NCBI RefSeq assembly: GCF_010119935.1
Contig: NZ_CP048209.1
Span: 1 to 64,000 of the forward strand
DNA length: 64,000 nucleotides
Origin: Paenibacillus lycopersici
Lineage (GTDB): Bacteria; Bacillota; Bacilli; Paenibacillales; Paenibacillaceae
Direction of reading: 5' to 3'
Part shown: positions 43,075 to 51,922 of the stretch, in pieces
Numbering within the stretch: position 1 is the stretch's first letter
Layout of the letters: each line of letters begins with the position of its first letter
Translations under genes and position numbers: made by a program
The notes under the pieces: model-generated
Told to the model about the DNA's origin: nothing
The model's input: the letters and a program-made list of their open reading frames with translations, nothing else
Databases searched by the model: none

Positions 43075-44776
43075 CGCCATATCCGTGCTCGTCTTGTTCG
43101 TCCTGCTGTTCGCCATGATGCTCTTCCCGTTCGGCTCGCTGTTCAGCCAGATGTTCTCGCAGGCGGACGCGCATCATTCGGGTTTCACGGAAATCGTGCA
43201 ATCTTCGTCATGGTGGCACGCCGTCGGCTCGTCCCTGCGCATCTCGCTGACGAGCACGTTCTTCGCGGCGGTCATCGGCATCGGCATCGCCTTCGCGCTC
43301 TACTATGCGCCGTTCAAAGGATCCGCCCTGCTCGTCCGGTTCATGGAGCTGATGGTTGCCGTTCCTTCGTTTCTCATCGCATTCGCTCTGATCTATTTGT
43401 ACGGGGCGCACGGAAGCCTGAACGTCTTCCTCAACCGCCTGATGCATACCGACCAGCCGGTGCTGGACTTCCTGTACAGCCCGAAAGGCATTATCGCGGC
43501 GGAAGCGACGTACTACATTCCGTTCATGATCCGCCCGACGCTCGCGGTGCTGGAGATGCTCGACCCTTCGCTGGATCAAGCCGCGCTCAGCTTGGGCGCG
43601 CGCCCAGCCCGCGTGTTCCGCAAGATCGTCGCTCCGCTTGCCCTGCCGGGCATTAGCGCAGGCATTATATTGGCGTTCCTCATGATTCAAAATGAATTCG
43701 GCATTCTCTTGGTGCTGGGCTCGCAGAAATCGCCCACGATGCCCATCTCCATTTACAATACGGCGATGATCAATCTCGATTTGCCCGGCGCGGCGGTGCA
43801 AGCCATGTTCATGCTCCTGGTCGTAACGGCGCTGTATGCCTTGTACCGCGCTTTGATGCAGCGGAGCCTGAAGACCGCCTCGCTGCAAATGAACGGCAAG
43901 GGCATCGCCCGAAGCCCGTCCGTCAATTCCGCCGGCCCGATGGGGCGAGCGATCGCGATTCTCGTCACGCTGGCCGCGCTCGTTATTTTCGTCCTGCCGA
44001 TCGTCGTCATCGTCCTCTCCGCCGTCTCGCAGAAGTGGACGAACACGATTCTTCCATCGGGTTATACGTGGAAGTGGTTCTCGGCCTTGGGCCGGGACGA
44101 TTATGCCAGCTTGCGATCGAGCCTGTGGATGGGGCTGTCCGTCTCGCTGCTCGCCTGCATCATCGGCACGGCGGCGGCGTTCATACAGAAACGTCTGAGG
44201 GGCGCGCTGGCCTCGCTGATCGACTTCCTGCTCCTGCTGCCTAATGCCGTACCCAGCGTCGTAATCGGCCTAATGATCCTGATGGCGTATCACAAGCCGC
44301 CCGTCGACCTGTCCGGCTCGTCGTTCATCGTCCTGCTGGCGCAGCTGCTGCTTGCCCTGCCGTTCTGCTACCGCATCATGAACGCGGCGCTCGACAAGCT
44401 GCCCGCCTCGTTCGCGGAAGCGGCCGCCGGTCTCGGCGCCTCGCCGCTTCGCCGATTGACGCGGGTGACGCTCCCGCTGCTCTTCCCGAGCCTGCGCGCC
44501 TGCTTCGCGCTCTGCTTCGCGCTCTCCATCGGAGAGCTGGGCGCCACGATGATGGTCTACCCGCCGGGCTTCGCGACGGCCCCGATCGTCATCGTGCATT
44601 ATGTCGAGCGCGGCTACTATTATCAGGGATCGGCCCTCGCCGTCCTGATGCTGCTCATGACGCTGGTCTGCTTATGCATCGTCGCCGTCTTCCGCCCGCT
44701 TGCATGGGCGAGCCGGCTGTACCGTCTGTTATCCGTCGCCAACACGAGAAAAGGGGAAATTACGTATGAGAACTGA
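43061..44776 (+). CDS. phnU: 2-Aminoethylphosphonate ABC transporter, fused double permease
   Basis: About 571 residues with roughly twelve membrane helices in two homologous halves. Each half has an EAA docking loop: LDQAALSLGARPARVFRK in the first, FAEAAAGLGASPLRRLTR in the second. This duplicated layout is typical of the PhnU2/AfuB-type permeases and lets one polypeptide form the whole channel. The ATG at 43061 follows GAGGAGG at 9 bases. It overlaps phnT by 14 and phnX by 11 bases. Confidence 0.92.
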
Positions 44777-45590
44777 TTACAACGGCAAGATCCAAGCGGT
44801 TATTCTGGACTGGGCCGGCACGGTCATCGACTACGGATGCTTCGCGCCGCTCAACGTATTCATCGCCGTCTTCCGCCAACGCGGTATCGAGATCGCGACC
44901 GATGAAGCCCGCAAGCCGATGGGCCTGCTCAAGCGCGACCATATTGCGGCGCTGTGCGCCATGCCGCGCATCGCGGCGGCTTGGCAGGCGCGCTTCGGCG
45001 ACGAACCGGCGGAAGCCGACATCGACGAGCTGTACCGCGACTTCGAAAGCCTGCAGCTGCAAGTGCTGCCTCACTATACGGATCTGATTCCCGGCGCGCT
45101 CGAGACGGTCGGCCGGCTGCGGGCCCTCGGCCTGAAAATCGGCTCGACGACCGGCTACACCCGCGGCATGATGGACATCGTCGCGCCGGAAGCCGGCAAG
45201 AAGGGCTATACGCCGGACTCCCTCGTCACGCCGAACGAGGCTCCCGCCGGACGGCCGCATCCTTGGATGTGCTACCGGAACGCGATGAACCTCGGCGTCT
45301 ATCCGCTGGAAGCGTACGTGAAAGCCGGCGATACGATCAGCGACATTCAAGAGGGGCTGAACGCCGGCATGTGGAGCGTCGGCGTGGTCAAAGGCGGCAG
45401 CGAGCTCGGGCTGTCGGAAGCGGAAGTGAACGCCCTCTCCCCCGAGGAGCTTGAGGAACGCATGAATATCGTCAAGTCGCGCTTCCTGAGCGCCGGCGCC
45501 CATTACGTCATCGATTCGATCGCCGGCCTGCCGGACGTCATCGAACGCATCAATGCCCGCATGGCAAACCAAGAGGAGGCAATCCGTTGA
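44766..45590 (+). CDS. phnX: Phosphonoacetaldehyde hydrolase (phosphonatase)
   Basis: About 274 residues of the HAD superfamily. The nucleophile motif is [10 protein letters not shown], with Asp near residue 13. The cap-domain Lys that forms the Schiff base lies in [11 protein letters not shown] near 55. Motif III-type Lys/Asp residues are in [11 protein letters not shown] and [12 protein letters not shown]. It splits phosphonoacetaldehyde into acetaldehyde and phosphate. The ATG at 44766 follows AAGGGG. Its stop TGA overlaps the TTG start of phnW. Confidence 0.95.
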   Translation: MRTDYNGKIQAVILDWAGTVIDYGCFAPLNVFIAVFRQRGIEIATDEARKPMGLLKRDHIAALCAMPRIAAAWQARFGDEPAEADIDELYRDFESLQLQVLPHYTDLIPGALETVGRLRALGLKIGSTTGYTRGMMDIVAPEAGKKGYTPDSLVTPNEAPAGRPHPWMCYRNAMNLGVYPLEAYVKAGDTISDIQEGLNAGMWSVGVVKGGSELGLSEAEVNALSPEELEERMNIVKSRFLSAGAHYVIDSIAGLPDVIERINARMANQEEAIR

Positions 45591-46714
45591 ACATCGAACA
45601 GTTCGAGAACAACCCGTATTTGCTGCTGACCCCTGGACCGCTGTCCACGAGCAAACGAGTGAAGGCCGCCATGCTGAAAGACTGGTGCACCTGGGATAAC
45701 GAATACAACGAGCTGGTGCAAGAGATCCGCTCCAGGCTCGTCGCGCTCGCAACGAAGCGGACCGGCCGGTACACGACCGTCCTGATGCAAGGCTCCGGCT
45801 CGTTCGCCGTCGAAGCGGTAATCGGCACGGTGATTCCGAAGAACGGCAAGCTGCTCGTGATCGCGAACGGCGCCTACGGGCAGCGGATCGCCCGGATGGC
45901 GGAAGTCCTGAACATCGATGCGGCCGTGCTGACGTTCGCCGAAGACGCCGCGATCGATCTGTCCCGGGTCGAAGCGGCGCTGGAACAGGATCCGGCCATT
46001 ACGCACGCGGCGGTCGTCCATTGCGAGACGACGAGCGGCATGCTGAATCCGATCGCCGATATCGGCCGGATCGCGAAGCGCCGCGGTCTTGTCTACATCG
46101 TGGATGCGATGAGCAGCTTCGGCGGCATTCCGATGGAGCTGAACGAGCTGGCTATCGATTATCTGATCAGCAGCGCGAACAAATGCATTCAAGGGGTGCC
46201 GGGCTTCGGCTTCGTCATCGCCGACAAGGAGAGGCTGCAGCAGTGCGCCGGCCAGGCCCGTTCCCTCTCGCTCGATCTGTACGACCAGTGGAAGCAGATG
46301 GAGGATCATAACGGCAAATGGCGGTTTACGTCCCCGACCCATGTCGTCCGCGCCTTCTACGAGGCGATGCGCGAATTGGAGGAAGAAGGCGGCGTGGCCC
46401 GGCGGAACGCCCGGTATGCGGAGAACCAGCGCACGCTCTCGGAAGGCATGCGGGCGCTCGGATTCCGGACGCTGCTGCCGGATGGCTTGCAATCGCCGAT
46501 CATCACTTCGTTCCTGTATCCGGAGAACGGGTCGTTCCGGTTCAAGGCGTTCTACGAGAAGCTCAAAGCCAAGGGCTTCGTCATCTATCCCGGCAAAATC
46601 TCGCATGCGGATACGTTCCGCATCGGCAATATCGGCGAAGTGAACCGCGAGGATATGGTGCGGCTGTTGGCGGCGATCGGCGAAGAAATGCAGCGCCCTG
46701 CCCAATACGAATAA
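45587..46714 (+). CDS. phnW: 2-Aminoethylphosphonate-pyruvate transaminase
   Basis: 375 residues, PLP fold-type I. It converts 2-aminoethylphosphonate and pyruvate into phosphonoacetaldehyde and alanine, feeding PhnX. Landmarks are [14 protein letters not shown] near the start, the Asp of [10 protein letters not shown] (~178) and the PLP lysine in [15 protein letters not shown] (~203). The start codon is TTG at 45587, 6 bases after AGAGGAGG, overlapping the phnX stop. Last gene of the operon; a hairpin follows. Confidence 0.95.
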   Translation: MNIEQFENNPYLLLTPGPLSTSKRVKAAMLKDWCTWDNEYNELVQEIRSRLVALATKRTGRYTTVLMQGSGSFAVEAVIGTVIPKNGKLLVIANGAYGQRIARMAEVLNIDAAVLTFAEDAAIDLSRVEAALEQDPAITHAAVVHCETTSGMLNPIADIGRIAKRRGLVYIVDAMSSFGGIPMELNELAIDYLISSANKCIQGVPGFGFVIADKERLQQCAGQARSLSLDLYDQWKQMEDHNGKWRFTSPTHVVRAFYEAMRELEEEGGVARRNARYAENQRTLSEGMRALGFRTLLPDGLQSPIITSFLYPENGSFRFKAFYEKLKAKGFVIYPGKISHADTFRIGNIGEVNREDMVRLLAAIGEEMQRPAQYE

Positions 46715-46758
46715 CGCACGACGCGCAATGCACGCTTATTATTGGCTCATCATAGACC

Positions 46759-46787
46759 GAAGCCCCCAGTCCATCACTGGGGGCTTC
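46759..46787 (+). terminator. Hairpin terminator of the phosphonate operon
   Basis: GAAGCCCCCAGT pairs perfectly with ACTGGGGGCTTC, loop CCATC. The T-tract is poor (TGCATATT), so efficiency is uncertain. Confidence 0.6.
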
Positions 46788-46894
46788 TGCATATTCACCT
46801 GCGCGGGGGTTTACCTTACAAATCCGCGGCCCGTCTTGCAAGGCCGGTCTGGGCCCCCGCAGCAGGCCTTTATCAGCCCTGCGCCAGCCGTGGC

Positions 46895-47635
46895 CTACGC
46901 CATTCCCCCGTTGGCGAACAGCACCTGGCCGTTGATCCAGCGTCCCGGGCCGGCAAGGAAAGCGACCGCTTCGGCGATATCCTCCGGCGTGCCGAGCCGT
47001 TCCAGCGGGGCGGCTCGGGCTAGACGTTCGACGTCCGCGTCGCTCTTGCCCTGCAGGAACAGCGGCGTCGCGGTCGGTCCGGGAGCTACCGTATTGACGG
47101 TAATCTCCTTGCCGCGCAGCTCGCGGGCCAGCACCATGGTCATCGCCTCTACCGCTCCTTTGCTCGCCGCGTATGCGCCATAGGTCGGGAATTGCGTACG
47201 CGTGATCGAGGTCGAGAAATTCACGATGGCCCCGCCGCTCCGCACGCGCTGCGCGGCCAGCTGCGAGACCACGAAGGTGCCGCGGATATTCGTGCGGTAC
47301 ATGCGGTCGAGATCATCAAGATTCAGCGCCGCGATCGGCGACAGCAGCATGATGCCGGCCGTGTTCACGACGACGTCGATGCCGCCGAATTCGGCTTCGA
47401 CCGCTTCGAAGGCCGCGGTCATGTCGCCGGGCTCGGCCACGTCGCCGCCGACGGCGATTGCCCGGCCGCCTGCCGCAGCGATGGCGGCGACCGCATCGAA
47501 GGCGCTGGCCTTGTTGCCGGCGTAATGGACGCCGACGGCAATGCCGTCCTTCGCGAGCCGTTCGGCGACGGCGCGGCCGATGCCGCCCGAACCGCCCGTT
47601 ACGAGCGCCGCGCGGATATTCATGGGAGTCGTCAT
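46895..47635 (-). CDS. Short-chain dehydrogenase/reductase (FabG-like)
   Basis: 246 residues of the classical SDR family. NAD(P) motif TGGSGGIGRAVA (residues ~13-24), NTAGIM near 90, the Ser of VNFSTSITR (~138) and the catalytic YGAYAASKG (YxxxK near 151-156). The substrate is unknown. AAGGAG lies before the ATG. It has its own promoter but is directly downstream of a TetR gene on the same strand, which may regulate it. Confidence 0.93.
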   Translation of the reverse strand: MTTPMNIRAALVTGGSGGIGRAVAERLAKDGIAVGVHYAGNKASAFDAVAAIAAAGGRAIAVGGDVAEPGDMTAAFEAVEAEFGGIDVVVNTAGIMLLSPIAALNLDDLDRMYRTNIRGTFVVSQLAAQRVRSGGAIVNFSTSITRTQFPTYGAYAASKGAVEAMTMVLARELRGKEITVNTVAPGPTATPLFLQGKSDADVERLARAAPLERLGTPEDIAEAVAFLAGPGRWINGQVLFANGGMA

Positions 47636-47691
47636 GGTGAATCTCTCCTTTATGCTAGTGTTCGTTCCAACAATCGGTATCTATGCGTCGA

Positions 47692-47721
47692 TTATAGGTC
47701 CAACCGCAAACAATCGTCAAG
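47692..47721 (-). promoter_or_regulatory. Promoter of the SDR gene
   Basis: On the minus strand TTGACG (47716-47721) and TATAAT (47692-47697) are spaced 18 bases. Between it and the gene lie ~55 bp of leader. Confidence 0.65.
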
Positions 47722-47752
47722 TGACATTATCGTATTCTTGTCATTCATAACA

Positions 47753-47803
47753 CCAAAAAAAGGAAGAGCCCTCATTCGCAATCGATCGAGGTTCTCCCTT
47801 CTT
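47753..47803 (-). terminator. Intrinsic terminator of the TetR gene
   Basis: On the minus strand AAGGGAGAACCTC can pair, with two flaws, with GAGGGCTCTTCCTT, followed by TTTTTTT. The loop is ~14 bases. Confidence 0.65.
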
Positions 47804-47836
47804 GATCGTTCAGCGCATTCCCGCAGCGCCCGCTCC

Positions 47837-48436
47837 CTACGCCTGCTCGCGGACAAGCCCCGACAGCAGCAGGTCGACGACCGCCTCGAAGTCCTCGTCC
47901 GCCGATACGGCGAGCCATTCCTGCCCATGCGCGGGGTGATGGAACCTTGAAGTCGCGAGGAAAGCCGCCCGCGCCGCCCGCTTCGCGTCTCCCCGCTTAA
48001 ACTGCCCTTCCTGCATGCCGCGCTCGATAATGGAGGCAAGCTGTCCGATCAGGCGGTCCACATGCCGCCCGACGAGCTCCGCCGCGTCCTGCGTCACCGC
48101 CGCGTACATCGTGAACATCTCGGGATCTTCCGCGGCGTATCTGCGCTTCGCGCCGGCAAGCGCCGACAGCCACGCCCGCACCTGCTCCGCCGCCGTGCCC
48201 GGCTGGCTGCCCGCCGACGCCTCCATCGGCTCGGCGATGCACTGGCGGAGCCAGCGCTCGGTCACGGCTTCGCGCAGCGCCGCCTTGCTGGCGAAATGAC
48301 GGTACAGCGTCCCGTGGCTCACCTGAAGCGCCTTCGCGACGTCCACTACCGACGTCTTGTCCGGCCCGTATCGCCGCAGCGCCTGCTCCGCCGCGTCCAG
48401 TATCGCTTCTCTCGTCAACGGCTGATCGTTCGTCAT
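47837..48436 (-). CDS. TetR-family transcriptional regulator
   Basis: 199 residues. N-terminal HTH at ~10-55 (ILDAAEQALRRYGPDKTSVVDVAKALQVS, in parts; VSHGTLYRHFASKAAL). The C-terminal helical ligand domain is variable (YbiH-like by its HHPAHGQEWLAV end). It likely represses itself and/or the SDR gene downstream. The start ATG is followed by TNDQPLTREA. No clear palindrome was found in the SDR promoter. Confidence 0.92.
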   Translation of the reverse strand: MTNDQPLTREAILDAAEQALRRYGPDKTSVVDVAKALQVSHGTLYRHFASKAALREAVTERWLRQCIAEPMEASAGSQPGTAAEQVRAWLSALAGAKRRYAAEDPEMFTMYAAVTQDAAELVGRHVDRLIGQLASIIERGMQEGQFKRGDAKRAARAAFLATSRFHHPAHGQEWLAVSADEDFEAVVDLLLSGLVREQA

Positions 48437-48672
48437 TCTGCCGAACCTCCCTTTCCCCCATCATAACATAGCGCGCAGCCGGCTCGCAGACAGAAATCCA
48501 TTCTTGTTAGTTGTCACCGCTTCCTCTTGATGCGCGTATATGTCCGGAGCAGGACAACAAATAGCCCTCCTGCTTACGCCGCACTACGTGCCGCCGATAC
48601 AAGAGCGCTATTCTCCAAACCGATCCTCCCATTTCGCTGAGCCATGCTGAACCGCTCCGTCAAGCCCGGCGA

Positions 48673-48945
48673 TTAACGGCTCTTGACGAGCAGCTCCACG
48701 GCTTCCTTCACCAGCTTGTCCGTATCGTTGCCCGCCGCCCGTTCTTCCATCAGGCATTGCTGCAGGTTCTCCGCGACGATCTGCGCGATCGCTTTATCGG
48801 AGGCATTGCGTACCGCGGACAGTTGACTCACGACGTCTTTGCACGATTTCTCTTCATCCATCAACCGCAGCACGCCGCGAATCTGGCCTTCGATCCGTCT
48901 CAGCCGGGTTTTCATTTCGTTCGTATAACGGTAGCCCACGTCCAT
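48673..48945 (-). CDS. CsoR/FrmR-family repressor with a CstR-like C-N-C residue set
   Basis: 90 residues, an all-helical four-helix-bundle family. The sensing Cys pair is Cys35 (EKSCKDV) and Cys64 (NLQQCLM), 29 apart as in CsoR. The copper-binding His expected four residues before the second Cys is Asn60. This C-N-C pattern is that of CstR persulfide sensors rather than Cu(I) sensors (family knowledge; application here is inference). No sulfur-oxidation gene is adjacent. An AGGGCAGGGG stretch precedes the ATG, and the palindrome ATACATGTAT (48966-48975) lies in its promoter. Confidence 0.88.
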   Translation of the reverse strand: MDVGYRYTNEMKTRLRRIEGQIRGVLRLMDEEKSCKDVVSQLSAVRNASDKAIAQIVAENLQQCLMEERAAGNDTDKLVKEAVELLVKSR

Positions 48946-48965
48946 CCCCTGCCCTTCCAGTCAGT

Positions 48966-48975
48966 ATACATGTAT
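48966..48975. promoter_or_regulatory. Palindrome in the CsoR-family promoter
   Basis: ATACATGTAT, flanked by TATACT (-10-like, minus strand) and the G/C run of GGGTATA. It is a plausible autoregulatory site, though it is not the G-tract operator typical of CsoR. Confidence 0.35.
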
Positions 48976-49062
48976 GGGTATAGTATAAGACAATCCGGCC
49001 GGTTTTGCGAAGGGAACGGAATAGATGAACAAGTTCGATCAGCTGCGGCAGCGCCAAAAAGG

Positions 49063-49537
49063 CCCCTGGAACAAGGGGTCTTCAGAGTGTCGAGCAATGT
49101 TAACGGCTTCGAACAGGCTCACGGCAAGCCGTGCTCTGGAGCACGAACGGATCCTGTTGCCGCTTCGCTTCGCCGGCATCGCACGGACTGCTGGTACCGT
49201 TTCGAACCAGCCTGCTTCATGACGGCAGGTTCACGGTGCGTCCGTCGAAACAAGGCAGCGGACAGGAGATCTGTTATTCGCTTCTTGATCGCGTTTTTCC
49301 GTGCGCTCGCGGACAGGGGAGCCGTTATATCGGCTGATTAGCCTGTTATCGAGGTCATTTGGGGACCTTAACGGATCCTGTGTCCGCGCGCTGCCCCAAA
49401 AGCCCGATTTCGCTCAAATAACGGAACCCCTGTCCGCGAATCCGCGAATCTTGGAGGAGATTCTTTCCTTCCCATACATGCGGCCTATGCGGCGTCGAAC
49501 TTTTTCGACAGCCTGAACCCCCTCGAACAAGGGGTCT
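49063..49537 (+). repeat. Intergenic repeat element, long copy B
   Basis: ~475 bp non-coding repeat. It matches copy C (57737-58236) in reverse orientation over nearly its whole length. Each end carries a hairpin of CCCC...GGGG type with AACAAGGGGTCTTC (49063-49078 and 49518-49533). Inside are GTGCTCTGGAGCAC, a CTGCTGGTACCGTTTCGAACC block and the core at 49256-49440. The core has two CGGACAGG-type motifs followed by two reverse-complement CCTGTCCG-type motifs. The open frames in it lack ribosome sites. Confidence 0.8.
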
Positions 49538-49594
49538 TCCAACTGCCGCCGGCGCCTCTGCGCTTCGGGCATCCGCATGCCGGCAGACGAGGTA

Positions 49595-51154
49595 TCAGCC
49601 CCCGGCAGTCGGCGCGCTCGCCGTGTTGTGGGCAGCACGCCAGGCGTCGAGCTGCCGCTGCACCTCGATCCGCACCTCGTCGATGCCCGCCTGCTTCAGC
49701 TCCTGATTGAACTTCGGCAGCACCGTATCGACGTTCACGCTGCCGGTCATCAGGCTCGGAAAATATTTGTTCCACACCATCTGAATGTTCTCCATCTGAA
49801 TCGGCATGCGCGACAAGTCCGGCGTAAAGCCCAGCGTGTTCGACTTCACGGCTTGCTTGTTGCTCGCGCGGAACTGATCCCACTTATCGAGCGGATCCGG
49901 GTATTGACCGCCCATCGTCTTCAGAATGAACCAGTTGCCCTGCGTGTACTGCACGCCCGCATAGCTCGGCGAAGCGTCCGGAATCGGATTGCCCTGATTG
50001 TCTTTCGGCGGGATCGGCACCACCTGTCCCTTGGCGTCCAGCGTGTAGTGGACGCCTTCGATACCGAAATTGAACAGGTTGCGCACCTCGGGATCGGTGT
50101 TCAGCAGATTCAGAAACTTGATGGACTCGACCGGATGCTTCGTGTCCGCGCTGACGGCCATGACCCCGCCCCGAATGGACTCCGTCGTGATCAGCGCAGG
50201 CGTGACCGGGTAGGCCACCAGCTTGTAGCCGCGGTCCTTGCTCCAGCTGTTCTCCGACAGCGGCCCGCCGCCCGCGGCTTTCCAGAAGACGAGCTCGCCC
50301 CGCTTCAGCCCCTGGCTCTCCCGCATGCCGGCGTCCTCGTTAATATATCCCTCCACATAGTAACGGCGCAGAATGTCCAGTATTCTCCGGGCTTCCTTCG
50401 TCTCGAAGATGTTCACGACCTGCGAGCCCGGAACCAGAGCCTGAACCATGAGCGGCAGCGTCTTCTCCGAGACGTATTCGTAGCCGTCGAGGGCGAAGAA
50501 GTTCTGCGACTCCTTATCCAGCTCCATCGGCTGATACGCGGGCTCCTTCTCCTTGATCATCTTGAGCAGCGGCTCCAGCGACTCCAGCGTCGTGTATTTC
50601 GAAATGTCGATGCCGTACTTCTTGACCAGCTTCTCCGGGTACATCCACTGATCGCGCACGGCGACCTCCTTGTTGGTCGGCACCCCGTAGATGCCGCCGT
50701 CATCCATCCGCATGCCGTCCCAGAATACCGGCTCGATCGTGTCGTACATCTCCTTGCCTACGGTCGACAAATAATTATTCAGCTTCAGCCATGCGCCGCG
50801 CTGCGCATAGGTCGTATATTCCGTCGCGAAGGCGATGTCGAAGGGCGTGCCTGCCGATACGAGGGTATTCAGCCGATCCGAATACTCCTGCCAGGGCACT
50901 TTGATATAGCTGACGGTCACGCCGATTTTCTTGGCCAGCACCTCGTTGATCTTATCGTTGACCATCCGGAGGTCCTTGTCGGGATCCCCGATCGTGTAAT
51001 AAATCAAATTGACCGTCTTGCCGCCGGCCGCCGATTGCTCGCCGACGTCGGTTCCGGAGAAGCAGCCCGTTACCGACAGCAGCATGAGGACGAGCATGAA
51101 GGAGGCCGCCAGACGGCGCCGTTTTGGCTGACGCCCTTTCCCTAGTTGTCCCAT
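49595..51154 (-). CDS. Sugar ABC transporter substrate-binding lipoprotein (DUF3502-like C-terminus)
   Basis: 519 residues. A basic N-tail, hydrophobic segment and lipobox SVTGC give an acylated Cys31. A family 1 extracellular solute-binding fold follows, with a DUF3502-like end. It resembles the protein at 53813 in plan (YNLIYYTIGDPDKD, SIKFLNLLNTDPEVRNLFNFG, in parts). It is last in the operon, 6 bp after the YesN-like gene. Having a second lipoprotein beside the regulators suggests a separate substrate or a sensing role. AAAGGA precedes the ATG. Confidence 0.92.
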   Translation of the reverse strand: MGQLGKGRQPKRRRLAASFMLVLMLLSVTGCFSGTDVGEQSAAGGKTVNLIYYTIGDPDKDLRMVNDKINEVLAKKIGVTVSYIKVPWQEYSDRLNTLVSAGTPFDIAFATEYTTYAQRGAWLKLNNYLSTVGKEMYDTIEPVFWDGMRMDDGGIYGVPTNKEVAVRDQWMYPEKLVKKYGIDISKYTTLESLEPLLKMIKEKEPAYQPMELDKESQNFFALDGYEYVSEKTLPLMVQALVPGSQVVNIFETKEARRILDILRRYYVEGYINEDAGMRESQGLKRGELVFWKAAGGGPLSENSWSKDRGYKLVAYPVTPALITTESIRGGVMAVSADTKHPVESIKFLNLLNTDPEVRNLFNFGIEGVHYTLDAKGQVVPIPPKDNQGNPIPDASPSYAGVQYTQGNWFILKTMGGQYPDPLDKWDQFRASNKQAVKSNTLGFTPDLSRMPIQMENIQMVWNKYFPSLMTGSVNVDTVLPKFNQELKQAGIDEVRIEVQRQLDAWRAAHNTASAPTAGG

Positions 51155-51160
51155 CCGGCG

Positions 51161-51922
51161 CTATTCCTTTCTCCGCATATCCGAGGGCGACTTGTCGAAG
51201 AACGCATGGAAGTGGGAATAGAAATAATTCAGGTTCGGGTAGCCGACGGAAAGCGCGATGCTGACGATCTTCTCGTCCGTGGACTGAATCCGTTCCCGGG
51301 CGCGAAGCATCCGGTATGCCATGAGATACTCCGAGAACTTCATCTGGGTTTCCTTCAGAAACAACTGGCCGAGGTACGTGCCGTTCATCCGGAACCGTTC
51401 GGCAACCGACTTCAGCGTCAGGTTCTGGGCGTACTCGGCTTTGACGATCAGCAGAATGCGGTTCGTCAGCTTGGACAGGCCGTCGTAGCGCATGCCCAGC
51501 ACGGGGTCCGTATCCAGATCGTCGCGCTCCACCCCTTGGAGCGTGCCGTTCAGGTCCTCGACGATGATCTTCTCCACAACCTGCTGCAGCTGCGTCCGGT
51601 CCACGGGCTTGAGCAGATAGTCCTTGGCGCCGCAGCGGATGGCCTCCAGCGCGTACTTGAAATCGCCGTAGCCGCTCATGATGATGTATTTCGAAGGAAG
51701 ACGCAGCTCGTTCAGCTTGTTGATGGCGTCATAGCCGCGGTACTTGCCGATGCATACGTCGAAGATCGCCAGGTCCGGCAGAAACTCCACCGCCTTCGAG
51801 ATCGCGCCCTCGTACGTCTCGCTCGTCTCGATGCGGCCGAAGCCGTACTTCTCCCAGTCCAGCGACCGCTTCATCCCTTCCAGGATTTGCGGCTCGTCAT
51901 CTACGATCAGCAGCTTATACAT
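51161..51922 (-). CDS. YesN-type response regulator (receiver plus AraC HTH)
   Basis: 253 residues. Receiver with Asp8-Asp9 and phosphoacceptor Asp55 (LAIFDVCIG), Lys in LLKPVDRTQ. The AraC-type double HTH fills ~150-250 (LKSVAERFRMNGTYLGQLF; IALSVGYPNLNYFYSHF). The linker is shorter than in long YesN proteins. It overlaps the kinase gene by 8 bases. Regulators of this class activate the adjacent sugar transporter by binding direct repeats; a 21-bp-spaced repeat lies upstream of the permease gene at 57528. Confidence 0.94.
   Translation of the reverse strand: MYKLLIVDDEPQILEGMKRSLDWEKYGFGRIETSETYEGAISKAVEFLPDLAIFDVCIGKYRGYDAINKLNELRLPSKYIIMSGYGDFKYALEAIRCGAKDYLLKPVDRTQLQQVVEKIIVEDLNGTLQGVERDDLDTDPVLGMRYDGLSKLTNRILLIVKAEYAQNLTLKSVAERFRMNGTYLGQLFLKETQMKFSEYLMAYRMLRARERIQSTDEKIVSIALSVGYPNLNYFYSHFHAFFDKSPSDMRRKE

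Noticed and set aside
49025..49516. Open frames inside repeat copy B and similar ones at 57671-58206 in copy C
   Set aside because: Their translations resemble each other only because the DNA repeats are similar. Several frames are equally open, no ribosome site precedes any of them, and the inverted motifs are kept better than any one frame.
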